A stretch of 64,000 bases of DNA. Origin: Citromicrobium sp. JLT1363 (GTDB taxonomy: Bacteria > Pseudomonadota > Alphaproteobacteria > Sphingomonadales > Sphingomonadaceae). Both the position numbers and the translations under genes were made by a program. Shown piece after piece: positions 33,507 through 42,553 of the stretch (position 1 is the first letter of the stretch; each line of letters starts with the position of its first letter). The notes under the pieces were generated by a model, which was given only the letters and a program-made list of their open reading frames with translations, was not told the origin of the DNA and did not search any database. The stretch covers positions 186,001-250,000 of the forward strand of contig NZ_AEUE01000002.1 of NCBI RefSeq assembly GCF_000186705.1, given 5' to 3'.

Positions 33507-34295
33507 TCAGTCGGTCGCATAGATCTTGCCCAACCGGTCCCGGTATTTCCGGCCGACAGGCACGAGCTCGCCCGATTGCATTTCCAGAACGCTGCCGCCC
33601 CAGCTGTTGCGGGTCACCGCCCTTACCCGATCCGCCCTGACCGCGTGAGAGCGATGAACCCTGATGAAGCAGTCGGCCGCTTCGTTTTCGAGGAAGGTCC
33701 CGATGGGGCCTTGCTGAAGGTAGCTGCGCTGTTCCCCGTGAAGCCTGACGTATCCGCCTTCCGCCTCCACGCGCTCGATCTCGCCCAGATCGACCCGGAT
33801 GATGCCCTTCCCCTGGCGCACCCACAAATCGGGCATGTGCCCGCTGTCTTCCTGCAGGGAGCGCAAACTCGACAATTCGGACTGCAGCTCGGAGAGCCGG
33901 CGTTCGGCGTCGCGCGCATGAAGCGCACTGCGCGCCCGCAGAACCGCATCGTGCAGACGCGAGAACCTGACCGGCTTGGAAAGAAAATCGGCCGCACCGG
34001 TATCGAACGCCCGTGCCGCGAAGTCCGGGAAGGCCGTGACGAATACGAAAAGCGGCGGCGTTTCGGCCTGGTTCTGCCTGCCCAGGGCCTCGACCACATC
34101 GAAACCGTCCAGCCGCGGCATCTCGATATCCAGAAACGCCAGATCGGGCCTGCTCCGGCCGATTGCGTCCAGCGCTTCCTGCCCATTGGTCACCTGGCCC
34201 ACGATCTCGATTCCCCCGACCGTGTCGAGGAGCTTGGCGAGCCGCTTGTTGGCCAGCGGCTCATCGTCCGCGATCAGCACGCGCAACACGCTCAT
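33507..34295 (-). CDS. LytR/AlgR-type response regulator (REC-LytTR)
   Basis: The 262-aa protein has a receiver domain with DDEP acids and phospho-acceptor Asp56 (AFLDIEMP), a coiled-coil linker (about 125-150) and a LytTR DNA-binding domain (about 155-262) with FIRVHRSHAVRADRV. Its ATG overlaps the kinase stop as ATGA. LytTR proteins bind direct repeats upstream of target promoters. The divergent TonB-dependent receptor gene is the nearest candidate target. Confidence 0.92.
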   Translation of the reverse strand: MSVLRVLIADDEPLANKRLAKLLDTVGGIEIVGQVTNGQEALDAIGRSRPDLAFLDIEMPRLDGFDVVEALGRQNQAETPPLFVFVTAFPDFAARAFDTGAADFLSKPVRFSRLHDAVLRARSALHARDAERRLSELQSELSSLRSLQEDSGHMPDLWVRQGKGIIRVDLGEIERVEAEGGYVRLHGEQRSYLQQGPIGTFLENEAADCFIRVHRSHAVRADRVRAVTRNSWGGSVLEMQSGELVPVGRKYRDRLGKIYATD

Positions 34296-35383
34296 GGTGC
34301 CATCCTCAGCGGAAGACGGATGACGACCCGGAAGCCCATGGGAAGTGCCTGGGCGCTCAGCGAGGCGGCATCTTCATGGAGCGCGCGCAGACGTGCCTCG
34401 ATATTGTGCAGTCCCGCGCCGTTGCGGGATGGGGCTGCCCGGGGCGATAATCCCTCGCTTCGCGTATCCTGCACTTGCAGCAGAAGGTCTCCGTTGTCGG
34501 CCCGCGCCTCGATCTCGATCAGGATCCTGCCGGTGCTGCGGCCTGCCGAATGCTTGATGACGTTTTCGACCAGCGGCTGCAGGATGAGCTTGGGCACAAG
34601 GGCGTAGGCCAGCTCGGGCGGCGCTTTCACCTCCACGTCGAGACGGTCGGGGAATCTCACCTTCTCGATGGCGAGATAGCTCTCCTGCGCCTCTATTTCA
34701 TCGCGCAGGGGCACCTCGTGTTCCGGGCCGGCGGCAAGCACGCGCTGGTAATATTCGGCCAGGTTTTCGACCATCCCCTCCGCTTCGTCGAGGTTCCGGT
34801 CCGATAGCAGGGAGGCAACCGAGTTGAGCGCGTTGAAGAGAAAATGCGGATTGACCTGATATCGCAGCGCCTGGAGCTCGGCCTCGCGGACCAGTCGGGT
34901 GATCCGGTCGAAACGGTCCTGACGTTCGCGCAGCTTGACCGAATACTGGACCGTCAGAATGGCAATGGTGATGGCAAAGAAGAGGTGGGAGAAGCCGGTC
35001 CACATCCCCACCAGCCTCTGGAACGCGGTCTGGTCCGGGCTGAGCTCGGGGAACACTGCCAGATTGAGGAGCGCGTAGGGGATCGGTGCGAGCCATGCGA
35101 CCGCCAGAACCATCAGCCCCCTCAGCCAGATCGGCCGGTCCCAGGCGAAATCGACGAGCGCGACGACCCCCAGGCTGATGACGATCCCGGCGCCGACCGG
35201 GATCAATCGGCGCAGGGGGACCAGCTCGGCATTCGACAGGACCATGCTCCCGGCGAGGGTCAGGCTCAGGTAGTGGAAAAGCCAGACCGCGAGTATGGCC
35301 GCGACCGAAGGAAGCCAGATCGAATATCTGGAAGGCCCTCCCACGCTGCGGAAGGCGCTTGCGTAGTCGTTCAAGAGCATCAT
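34292..35383 (-). CDS. LytS/YehU-type sensor histidine kinase
   Basis: The 363-aa kinase has four to five N-terminal membrane segments (about 25-148) with no extracellular domain, a His_kinase domain with phospho-acceptor His180 (QVNPHFLFNALN), and an ATPase with N-box LILQPLVENVIKHS and GAGLHNIEARL. It is the partner of the overlapping LytTR regulator. The signal is unknown; membrane-embedded sensing is likely. Confidence 0.9.
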   Translation of the reverse strand: MMLLNDYASAFRSVGGPSRYSIWLPSVAAILAVWLFHYLSLTLAGSMVLSNAELVPLRRLIPVGAGIVISLGVVALVDFAWDRPIWLRGLMVLAVAWLAPIPYALLNLAVFPELSPDQTAFQRLVGMWTGFSHLFFAITIAILTVQYSVKLRERQDRFDRITRLVREAELQALRYQVNPHFLFNALNSVASLLSDRNLDEAEGMVENLAEYYQRVLAAGPEHEVPLRDEIEAQESYLAIEKVRFPDRLDVEVKAPPELAYALVPKLILQPLVENVIKHSAGRSTGRILIEIEARADNGDLLLQVQDTRSEGLSPRAAPSRNGAGLHNIEARLRALHEDAASLSAQALPMGFRVVIRLPLRMAP

Positions 35384-35859
35384 GCTTCATGATAGACCGT
35401 TTCCCGCCACTTTCACCTGTCGTTCGTGATAGCGAGAGGGTCGCTCATCGGTTTTTGGGACGTGAAGCCGGTCCGGGAAAGCCCGGCGGCCACGCCCGCC
35501 CGGACCCGCTCTGCCATGTCGATCGCCTGCGGCTGGCGCCCCAGCCTTGCGTCCGACTGCCTTCATGCGCGGTGGTGGGTGCAGCGCTCCGCGCCCGGGG
35601 GAGAATCCACTCTCCAGCCTGACTTCAGCCCCGCGATGAGAAGAGGTCTTCTGAAGAGATGGAATTGTAAATTGCTCGATATGTTTACAAGCCTGTGAAG
35701 CGGCGAGGTCAATTACGTAAACCTGAATAGCAAGTCATGTGAAAATACTGTGCTGTTGTGATCACATCGCGTTCTTTTGGGAGTATGCATTCATTATCGC
35801 CTTGGCTTTCAAGGAATTGCGAAGCCAATGAGCGGCTTCTCAATTTCAGGGAGGCACTA
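35384..35859. promoter_or_regulatory. AT-rich divergent control region between the sensor kinase and the TonB-dependent receptor
   Basis: No gene is apparent in this 476-bp gap; short frames here have no family or ribosome site. From about 35640 it turns AT-rich, unlike its surroundings. It holds a 10-bp palindrome TGTGATCACA (35757-35766) and inverted GTTTAC (35683-35688)/GTAAAC (35717-35722). The receptor's SD (GGGAGG, 35849-35854) ends the region. Confidence 0.45.
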
Positions 35860-38800
35860 ATGAATACGCTTTTGAGAACGCTGCTCGTGGGCAGCTCTTT
35901 GACGGTGATGGCCGGGCTCGCCGCTCCTGCCCTCGCGCAGGAGGTGCCGGACGCAAGCGCATCGCAGGAAGAGGATGCGCAGGAAGACGCGGCGCCGACG
36001 AACGAGATCGTCGTCACCGGTTCGCGCGTGCGCCGTGAGACCTACAACACCAACGCGCCGGTCGACGTGGTCACCCGCGAGGAAACGGTCCTTGCGGGCA
36101 CTGCCTCGGTGGCGGATGCGCTTCAGGACAGCACGCTGGCCTCTGGCAGTGCGCAGCTGAACGAAGCCTATCTTGGCTTCGTGTCGCCGGGCGGTGCCGC
36201 TGCCAACAGCATCGGCCTGCGTGGCTTGGGCCCCCAGCGAACCCTCGTCCTGCTGAATGGCCGGCGCCTTTCGCCCGCCGGTGTCGGCCCCGAACTGATC
36301 GCCGCCGATCTCAACGTGCTCCCCAATGCCATCCTCCAGCGCATCGAGGTGCTGCGCGAGGGCGCTTCCTCGATCTACGGATCGGACGCCATTGCCGGGG
36401 TGGTCAACCTGATTACCGACGAGGTCGATGGCGTGACCGTCGATTTCTACACCAACCAGCCGGTCGAGCATGGGGGCGGCGGGCGAACCTACCGCGCCTC
36501 GGTCACCGGGGGGACCGTTTTCGACGGTGGCTACGTCACCGGCTCGTTCGAATATCGTGAACAGACCCCGCTCAAGGTGCGCGACCGCGAGGAATTCCGT
36601 TGCCCGACCGATCTTCTGACGGACCCGGATACGGGCGAGCCGGTCGGCCAGCGGGTGCCGGGCAGCGACGAGCTTCGCTGTTTCCCCTTCGATTCCGGCG
36701 GTATCGCGCAGAATTACCTGCTGGTGGCCGATACCGGGGTCAATCGGTATTCCTACCGCGATGGCGACATAACCCAGCCCTATCTGGTCAACAATCTCGA
36801 CATTCGCCCGCTGGCCAGCAGGCGCCAGCTCGATGTCGATGTGACGTCGGCCCTGCGGACATTCACCGGCTTCCTGAGCGCCGGGGTGGATGTGGGCGCG
36901 CTGGGCAATGCCGAAATCTATACCGAAGCGCTGATCACCCGGCGGGAATCGCAGCAGAACGACCTCGCGCAGATCAATTACAACGCCGATACCATTGGTT
37001 TCGAGGTCGGCCCGCGCGCTGCTCCGGCCGGCTTTACCGGGCTTCCGGTCTTGGCCTATCCCTTCGCGCCGACGGCACTGGATACGGGGGGCGCGCAAAT
37101 CCTCCGGCCCTTCATCGCCCCGCCGATCGTCGATCGCAGCCAGGAGGTGAACTACTATCGCGGCGTGGCCGGTATCCGGGGCGATCTGGGCTTCGGCAAT
37201 TTCCGCTATGATGCCTCCGTGGTCTACTCGCTGACCGACAGCACCTCCAGCGTCGAGGGAATCGACGCGCGCAAGTTCCGCAATGCGATAACCGCCGTGA
37301 TCGCCCCGGACGGCACGCCCGAACAGTTCGTGACGGTCGCCGGCCCGGGTACGGTGGGCGCAGGCAACCGGTACACCTGCGCGGCGAACGTCGCTGGCGG
37401 CAACTACCTGCCCGGCGCCAATTGCGTGCTGTTCAACTTTGCCGATCCGGCGGTGCTTGCAGGCGATATTCCGCAGGCCTCGCTCAACTATCTCTACGAG
37501 GACGTCGTCGGCGAGACGACCTTCGAGCAGATTACCGGCCAGCTGATCTTCGACGGCACGCTGCTCGATCTGCCGGCAGGCCCGGTCAATATCGCGCTGG
37601 GTGCCGAGTTCCGGCGGGATTCGATCGACGACAATCCTTCCGAGATTGCGCAATCGGGCAACTTCTACAACTACACGTCATCCGGTCGCACGAAGGGCAG
37701 CGACGAGGTCATCGAAGCCTTCGGCGAAGCCAGCATCCCGATCCTGGCGGACAAGCCCTTCTTCCGTGAGCTGACCCTCGATGTGTCGGCCAGAATCACG
37801 GATTACGAATCCTATGGTTCGGACTTCACCTATCGGGTGGGCGGCACCTGGGCTCCGACGGACTTCCTGCGCTTCAGGGGGAGCTACGGCACCGCCTTTC
37901 GCGCGCCGAACCTGTACGAGCAGTTCGTTGCCGACCAGACCGGGTTCTATCCCGCCAGCTTCGACCCGTGCGACGAGTTCGCTTCGGTGTTCGATCCGTC
38001 CTCCAACCGCTATCAGAACTGCCTTGCGGATCTCGAACCCATTCTCGGCACCGCAGGCGCGCTGAATTTCACCGCGACCGGTGGGCCGCAGGTGATCACG
38101 CAGGGCGGGCGCGACGTTCTGGAAGCGGAAACCTCGACCTCGTGGGGGCTGGGCGCGATCCTGACGCTACCCGCGGTCGGGTTCAGCCTGACTGCCGACT
38201 ATTTCAACATCGAGGTCAATGGTCAGGTCGATCTGCTGAACTCCGGCATTCTCAGCCGGTGCTTCAACTCGGACGACTTCCGGAGCGGCAACGAATTCTG
38301 CGAGTTCGTCGAAGCGCGCGATGACGGGCAGGGCAACCTGACCAGCTTCCGCAATCCCTATCTCAACATCGCGTCGCAGAAGGTGGAAGGCATCGACTTC
38401 TCCGCCCGGCAGTCGATGGAGCTGCTGGGTGGGCAGTTCACGGCCGACTTGCGGGCGACCCGCATGCTGACCCAGGAACTGCAGTCCTTCGAGGGCGATG
38501 AGCCGGTCAACTACAACGGCCGCCTCGCCTTCCAGTCGTCGCTGGGCGGACCGAAGTGGGTCGGCGATGCGGACCTGCGCTTCTCCTTCGGCGACATCAC
38601 GTTCCGTTACGGGCTGCAGTATGTCGGCCCGATGGACGGCAACGAGTTCGTCGAAGAAGGTCTGCTCGCAGCTCCTGTGGTCAACGGCGATCCTGTCGAC
38701 TTCGACCTGCTGGCCGAGGAGTATTTCGAACACGATATCTCTGTCCAGTTCCGCATCCAGGATCTGGGTCAGCTGACGCTCGGCGTGAACAACGTGTTCA

Positions 38801-38922
38801 ACAACGAGCCGTCGGTCATCAGTTCGGCCGGTGGTTTCCCGCGGGTCGGAAACTACTTCAACTATAGTGGATACGACCTCATCGGCCGCTCATTCTTCCT
38901 GAATATGACCCGGTCGTTCTGA
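35860..38922 (+). CDS. TonB-dependent outer-membrane receptor
   Basis: The 1020-aa precursor has a signal peptide (about 1-27, ending PALAQ), a TonB box (EIVVTGSRV), a plug domain with LRGLGPQRTLVLLNGRR and VLREGASSIYGSDAIAGVVN, and a beta-barrel ending in a terminal Phe (NMTRSF). Extracellular loops hold paired cysteines, likely disulfides. This large class often imports carbohydrates, peptides or siderophores, so the substrate is open. It is divergent from a LytS/LytR pair, which may control it. ATG 35860 has GGGAGG upstream and starts the signal peptide. A strong terminator follows. Confidence 0.92.
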   Translation: MNTLLRTLLVGSSLTVMAGLAAPALAQEVPDASASQEEDAQEDAAPTNEIVVTGSRVRRETYNTNAPVDVVTREETVLAGTASVADALQDSTLASGSAQLNEAYLGFVSPGGAAANSIGLRGLGPQRTLVLLNGRRLSPAGVGPELIAADLNVLPNAILQRIEVLREGASSIYGSDAIAGVVNLITDEVDGVTVDFYTNQPVEHGGGGRTYRASVTGGTVFDGGYVTGSFEYREQTPLKVRDREEFRCPTDLLTDPDTGEPVGQRVPGSDELRCFPFDSGGIAQNYLLVADTGVNRYSYRDGDITQPYLVNNLDIRPLASRRQLDVDVTSALRTFTGFLSAGVDVGALGNAEIYTEALITRRESQQNDLAQINYNADTIGFEVGPRAAPAGFTGLPVLAYPFAPTALDTGGAQILRPFIAPPIVDRSQEVNYYRGVAGIRGDLGFGNFRYDASVVYSLTDSTSSVEGIDARKFRNAITAVIAPDGTPEQFVTVAGPGTVGAGNRYTCAANVAGGNYLPGANCVLFNFADPAVLAGDIPQASLNYLYEDVVGETTFEQITGQLIFDGTLLDLPAGPVNIALGAEFRRDSIDDNPSEIAQSGNFYNYTSSGRTKGSDEVIEAFGEASIPILADKPFFRELTLDVSARITDYESYGSDFTYRVGGTWAPTDFLRFRGSYGTAFRAPNLYEQFVADQTGFYPASFDPCDEFASVFDPSSNRYQNCLADLEPILGTAGALNFTATGGPQVITQGGRDVLEAETSTSWGLGAILTLPAVGFSLTADYFNIEVNGQVDLLNSGILSRCFNSDDFRSGNEFCEFVEARDDGQGNLTSFRNPYLNIASQKVEGIDFSARQSMELLGGQFTADLRATRMLTQELQSFEGDEPVNYNGRLAFQSSLGGPKWVGDADLRFSFGDITFRYGLQYVGPMDGNEFVEEGLLAAPVVNGDPVDFDLLAEEYFEHDISVQFRIQDLGQLTLGVNNVFNNEPSVISSAGGFPRVGNYFNYSGYDLIGRSFFLNMTRSF

Positions 38923-38939
38923 ACCCTCTCCCCAAGAGG

Positions 38940-38967
38940 CGGCGGGGTGCCATCCGGCACCCCGCCG
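38940..38967 (+). terminator. intrinsic terminator after the TonB-dependent receptor
   Basis: A 12-bp stem, C plus GGCGGGGTGCC (38940-38951) against GGCACCCCGCC plus G (38956-38967), with loop ATCC, is followed by TTTGTCCTGT. It lies 18 bp after the stop codon. Confidence 0.8.
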
Positions 38968-39049
38968 TTTGTCCTGTCCGGAACTCCCTCGCTGCGCGAG
39001 CGAGGGTCTCGCGCGCTATTACCGCCGGTAGCGGAAGTGCCCGCCACCC

Positions 39050-39835
39050 TCAGGCCAGTTCGCGGCGCATGCCGTCGATCTTCCGGGCGACCATTTCGAC
39101 AAACCCGCGCACCGAGTCGGAATCGAAGCTGGCGGGCGCGCACCCCTCGCGGGCTTCGAGAGCTCGGGCGACCATAGCGTCTCGCGGATGACGCCGCAGC
39201 CACCAGCGCCCGCCCTCGGTCTTGGAGAGAATTCGGCCCGTTTCGGCGGCATGGAGCGAGCGTGCGGCATTGAGAATGGCATTCACGGGCGTCTTGCCGT
39301 CCGAGCGCTCTTCCACATGGCGCAAATGCCATCCCAGTTCTTCGACCAGTGCGGCAAGCAGCAGAGGTCGGGCAACCGATCCGAACGCCTCGTTGGGGGC
39401 CTTGCCGCTGAGCGGGATGCCCGCCTCGCGACACAGCGCAATATCGATCAGCATGTCATTCGCCGTTCCGGGCGGCTCGCAGGCGGATTTCATGCCCGGA
39501 CCGGTCGAGAGCGCGAATGCGAAGGGCAAGTCCAACCGCGCAGTTTGCGCGGCTTCGGCCGGAAAGAGAACGATCTCCAGACCCTGCGCCGGAACGGCAA
39601 GAACAGGATGCGAAAGCCGGGATGAGAGTTCCTTGCGGGTGGCCCTGTCCAGATCGCCATCGACGATCCCGAGCAGATCAATATCGCTGCGGTGCGGCGC
39701 GAAGTCGCCCTGCACTGCGGACCCGCACAGATACAAGCCCAGCAGTCTGTCGCCCAGCACGGCCTGGCAGGTGCGCGCTGCTGCATCGAGATATTCTCTA
39801 ATCCCTGCCGGGATGTCGGAGCCGGATGACGTCAT
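39050..39835 (-). CDS. aminoglycoside adenylyltransferase-like nucleotidyltransferase (DUF4111)
   Basis: The 261-aa protein has the nucleotidyltransferase motif GSAVQGDFAPHRSDIDLLGIV (G-S then D-x-D, about 38-58) followed by a DUF4111 helical domain, the arrangement of AadA-type enzymes. Chromosomal homologs of this sort are common and often not resistance genes; whether this one modifies streptomycin or spectinomycin cannot be told. It follows trmB after 33 bp. Confidence 0.75.
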   Translation of the reverse strand: MTSSGSDIPAGIREYLDAAARTCQAVLGDRLLGLYLCGSAVQGDFAPHRSDIDLLGIVDGDLDRATRKELSSRLSHPVLAVPAQGLEIVLFPAEAAQTARLDLPFAFALSTGPGMKSACEPPGTANDMLIDIALCREAGIPLSGKAPNEAFGSVARPLLLAALVEELGWHLRHVEERSDGKTPVNAILNAARSLHAAETGRILSKTEGGRWWLRRHPRDAMVARALEAREGCAPASFDSDSVRGFVEMVARKIDGMRRELA

Positions 39836-39868
39836 GACCTTTGCGCCGTTCTTGGCTGTGGCGGGCCC

Positions 39869-40582
39869 TCATCGCCTGCGGAACCGGAAGTACCACACCT
39901 CGTGGCCCATCTGTTCGCGCGCCTTCTTCTCGTAGCGGGTCTCGCACCAGCCCGAGGGGCGCTGCTGGAAGCTCTTCGGCCCTTCCACCTGCCATTCGAA
40001 CGGGCCGCTTGCTGGATCGGTGAAGCGGCGCATCACCATCAGCGCGTGGCGCAGGTAGACCGGGTGATCGGTGCCGAAACGAAATTCGCCGCCAGGCTTC
40101 AGCTTGTCCGCGATCATCCGCACCGGCCCGTCGTTCATCATCCGCCGCTTGGCATGGCGCGCCTTGGGCCAGGGGTCGGGGTGCAGCAGGTAGACCATGG
40201 TGAGCGCGCCGTCGGGCACGCGCGACAGCACGTTCAGCGCATCGCCCGCGTGCAGCCGGATATTGGCGAGCCGCTGTTCCTCCACGTGGGTAAGCGCCTG
40301 CGCCACGCCGTTGAGGAAGGGCTCGGCGCCGATGAAGCCGTGATTGGGCAGCAGGTCCGCCCGGTAGGCCAGATGCTCGCCCCCGCCGAAGCCGATCTCG
40401 AAATGCAGCGGGCAATCCTCGCCGAACAGCCGCTCGGCGGTGATCGGGCCGTCTTCGGGCACGGAAATCTTCGGCAGCAGGTCGTCGACCAGCGCCTGCT
40501 GGCGCGCGCGCAGCGGCTTGCCGACGCTGCGACCGTACAGTCGGCTGAGAGTTGTGGGATCGCCTTCCTTGTGCGCTGTCAT
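39869..40582 (-). CDS. trmB: tRNA (guanine-N7-)-methyltransferase
   Basis: The 237-aa SAM-dependent enzyme makes m7G46 in tRNA. It has FEIGFGGGEHLAYRA (SAM site), IGAEPFLNGVAQAL, and the family's LLHPDPWPKARHAKRR. In many alphaproteobacteria trmB follows metK; here it is about 18 kb away, between an SLC13 permease and a nucleotidyltransferase, with gaps of 19 and 33 bp. Confidence 0.95.
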   Translation of the reverse strand: MTAHKEGDPTTLSRLYGRSVGKPLRARQQALVDDLLPKISVPEDGPITAERLFGEDCPLHFEIGFGGGEHLAYRADLLPNHGFIGAEPFLNGVAQALTHVEEQRLANIRLHAGDALNVLSRVPDGALTMVYLLHPDPWPKARHAKRRMMNDGPVRMIADKLKPGGEFRFGTDHPVYLRHALMVMRRFTDPASGPFEWQVEGPKSFQQRPSGWCETRYEKKAREQMGHEVWYFRFRRR

Positions 40583-40601
40583 GCGCAGGGCCGCTAGCCG
40601 C

Positions 40602-42398
40602 TCAGCCGAAGTAAATCCAGATGGCGACGGACACCGCCAGCCCGACCACGATATTCATGGGCAGGCCGATCTTCACGAAATCGGAAAAGCGGTAATTGGC
40701 CGCGCCATAGACCAGCGTGTTGGTCTGGTAGCCGATGGGCGTTGCGAAGCTGGCGCTGGCGCCGAACATTACCGCCACGATCAGCGGCCGCGCGTCCAGC
40801 CCGGCTGCATCGGCGAGGCCGATGGCCAGCGGCGTCATGATCACCGCGATGGCGTTGTTGGTGATCGCCTCTGTCAGCGTGCTGGTGACGGCGTAGACCA
40901 GCAGGATCAGCACCAGCAGCGAACCGGCGCCCAGCAGCGGCTGGATAGTGTCGACGATCAGTTCGATGGTCCCCGCATTGTCGAGCCCGGTGCCGAAGGC
41001 GAGCATCCCGAAGATCAGCACCAGCGTGCTGCCGTCCAGGCTGGCCCAGGCATCGCTCGGCTCGATGCAGCGGGTCGCCAGCACCAGCGCCACGCCGCCC
41101 ACCGCCAGCGCCTCTATCGGCAGGCCGAACACCGCGGCGCCCACCACCACCGCAGCCAGCGTTGCAATCGCGATCGGGGCCTTCGTCCGGCGGAAGGACT
41201 GCGCCGTGGTGAGGCCGACATTGGTCAGCTGGACATTGCCCTGCAGCGCCTGCGCCGCATCCGGCCCCGCCGCGATCAGCAGCCGGTCGCCCGCGCGCAC
41301 CCGCGTCTCGCCCAGCGAGGGCCCGGGCAGGTGGTGCGGGCGCGCAAGGCCGAGCACGCGGACCCGCAGGCGCGAGAGCAGCGGAATTTCCTTCAGCCGC
41401 TGGCCGACCACCGGATGCGTGGCGGAAACCACCGCCTCGATCACGCGCAGGTCGGTGGGGCGCTTGTCGCGCGCGGTCTCCACCCCGCCGCCCAGCCCGA
41501 CGAGGCCGGTGCGGAAATCGGGTGCTTCGGCGAGCGAGGTGATTTCTTCGGGACTGGCGCTGACGATCAGCTGGTCGTCCGCTGCCAGTTGGAAATCGTC
41601 CAGATCCCTTCGGTATAGGTCGGTTCCGCGCTGGACTGCGACGATCCGGACGCCGGGACGCCGCCCGATATTGCTCTCCGCCAGCGTCTTGCCGACATAT
41701 CTGCTCGTCTCCATCAGGGTCAGATGCGTGAGATAGATGTCGCTCTCGCGCGTTTCGTCGCCCATGCGCGGGCCGCGATCGGGTAGCAGCAGCGGCCCCA
41801 GGATCAGCAGCACGACAAGCCCCGCGATCATGCCGACGAAGCCGACCGCCGTGATCTCGAAGATGCCGAAAGCGTCCTGCCCCGCGTCCTGCGCAACGCC
41901 ATCGACCAGCAGATTGGTCGAGGTGCCGATCAGCGTCATCGTTCCGCCCAGGATGCACAGGTAGGATAGCGGGATCAGCAGCCGCGTCGCGCCCACCTTC
42001 AGGACCTTGGCCAGTTTCTTGACCACCGGGATCATCACGATGACGACCGGCGTGTTGTTCATGAAGGCCGACGCCGCGATCGTGCCCAGCCCGATCTCGG
42101 CCGTCGCCAGCCGGGGGCTCTGCGTGGTCCGGCGGATGACCCAGCCGGACACTTCCTCCAGCGCGCCGGTCCGCAGCAATGCGCCCGACAGGATGAACAT
42201 CGCCGCGATGGTTATCGGCGCCGGGTTGGCGAAGGTGCCCAGCATCTCCTCGGGCGACAGATAGCCCAGAGCGAGCATGACGGCGCCCGAGACGACCGCG
42301 ATGACCACCGGAGGCCGCCGTTCCAGCAGGAAGGCGAGGAAGGTGAGAGCCAGCAGCGCCAGCCCGATCTGGGCCGAATAGTCGGAAAGGAACGCCAT
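40602..42398 (-). CDS. SLC13-type anion permease with central TrkA-C domains
   Basis: The 598-aa protein has two blocks of hydrophobic segments (about 5-205 and 390-598) around a soluble middle with two TrkA-C (RCK_C) domains. SLC13 signatures are FMNNTPVVIVMIP near residue 115 and LTEAITNNAIAVIMTPLA near 515. Likely ligands are sulfate, dicarboxylates or similar anions. ATG 42398 starts the first membrane segment. It is divergent from the mechanosensitive channel. Confidence 0.88.
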   Translation of the reverse strand: MAFLSDYSAQIGLALLALTFLAFLLERRPPVVIAVVSGAVMLALGYLSPEEMLGTFANPAPITIAAMFILSGALLRTGALEEVSGWVIRRTTQSPRLATAEIGLGTIAASAFMNNTPVVIVMIPVVKKLAKVLKVGATRLLIPLSYLCILGGTMTLIGTSTNLLVDGVAQDAGQDAFGIFEITAVGFVGMIAGLVVLLILGPLLLPDRGPRMGDETRESDIYLTHLTLMETSRYVGKTLAESNIGRRPGVRIVAVQRGTDLYRRDLDDFQLAADDQLIVSASPEEITSLAEAPDFRTGLVGLGGGVETARDKRPTDLRVIEAVVSATHPVVGQRLKEIPLLSRLRVRVLGLARPHHLPGPSLGETRVRAGDRLLIAAGPDAAQALQGNVQLTNVGLTTAQSFRRTKAPIAIATLAAVVVGAAVFGLPIEALAVGGVALVLATRCIEPSDAWASLDGSTLVLIFGMLAFGTGLDNAGTIELIVDTIQPLLGAGSLLVLILLVYAVTSTLTEAITNNAIAVIMTPLAIGLADAAGLDARPLIVAVMFGASASFATPIGYQTNTLVYGAANYRFSDFVKIGLPMNIVVGLAVSVAIWIYFG

Positions 42399-42553
42399 GG
42401 GGCCCTGCGCAAGCGTGGGAGATCGCTAGCAAATGCGCAGACGCGAGCCGGGTTTCCAAGTGAAATCGGATGGCGCCGGGAAAAGCAATTCTTCTGCGCG
42501 CCCGCTGGGCGGGGGGTGTCGCCGCCGGGCGGTTCGCGTTAGGCGCCATTCGC

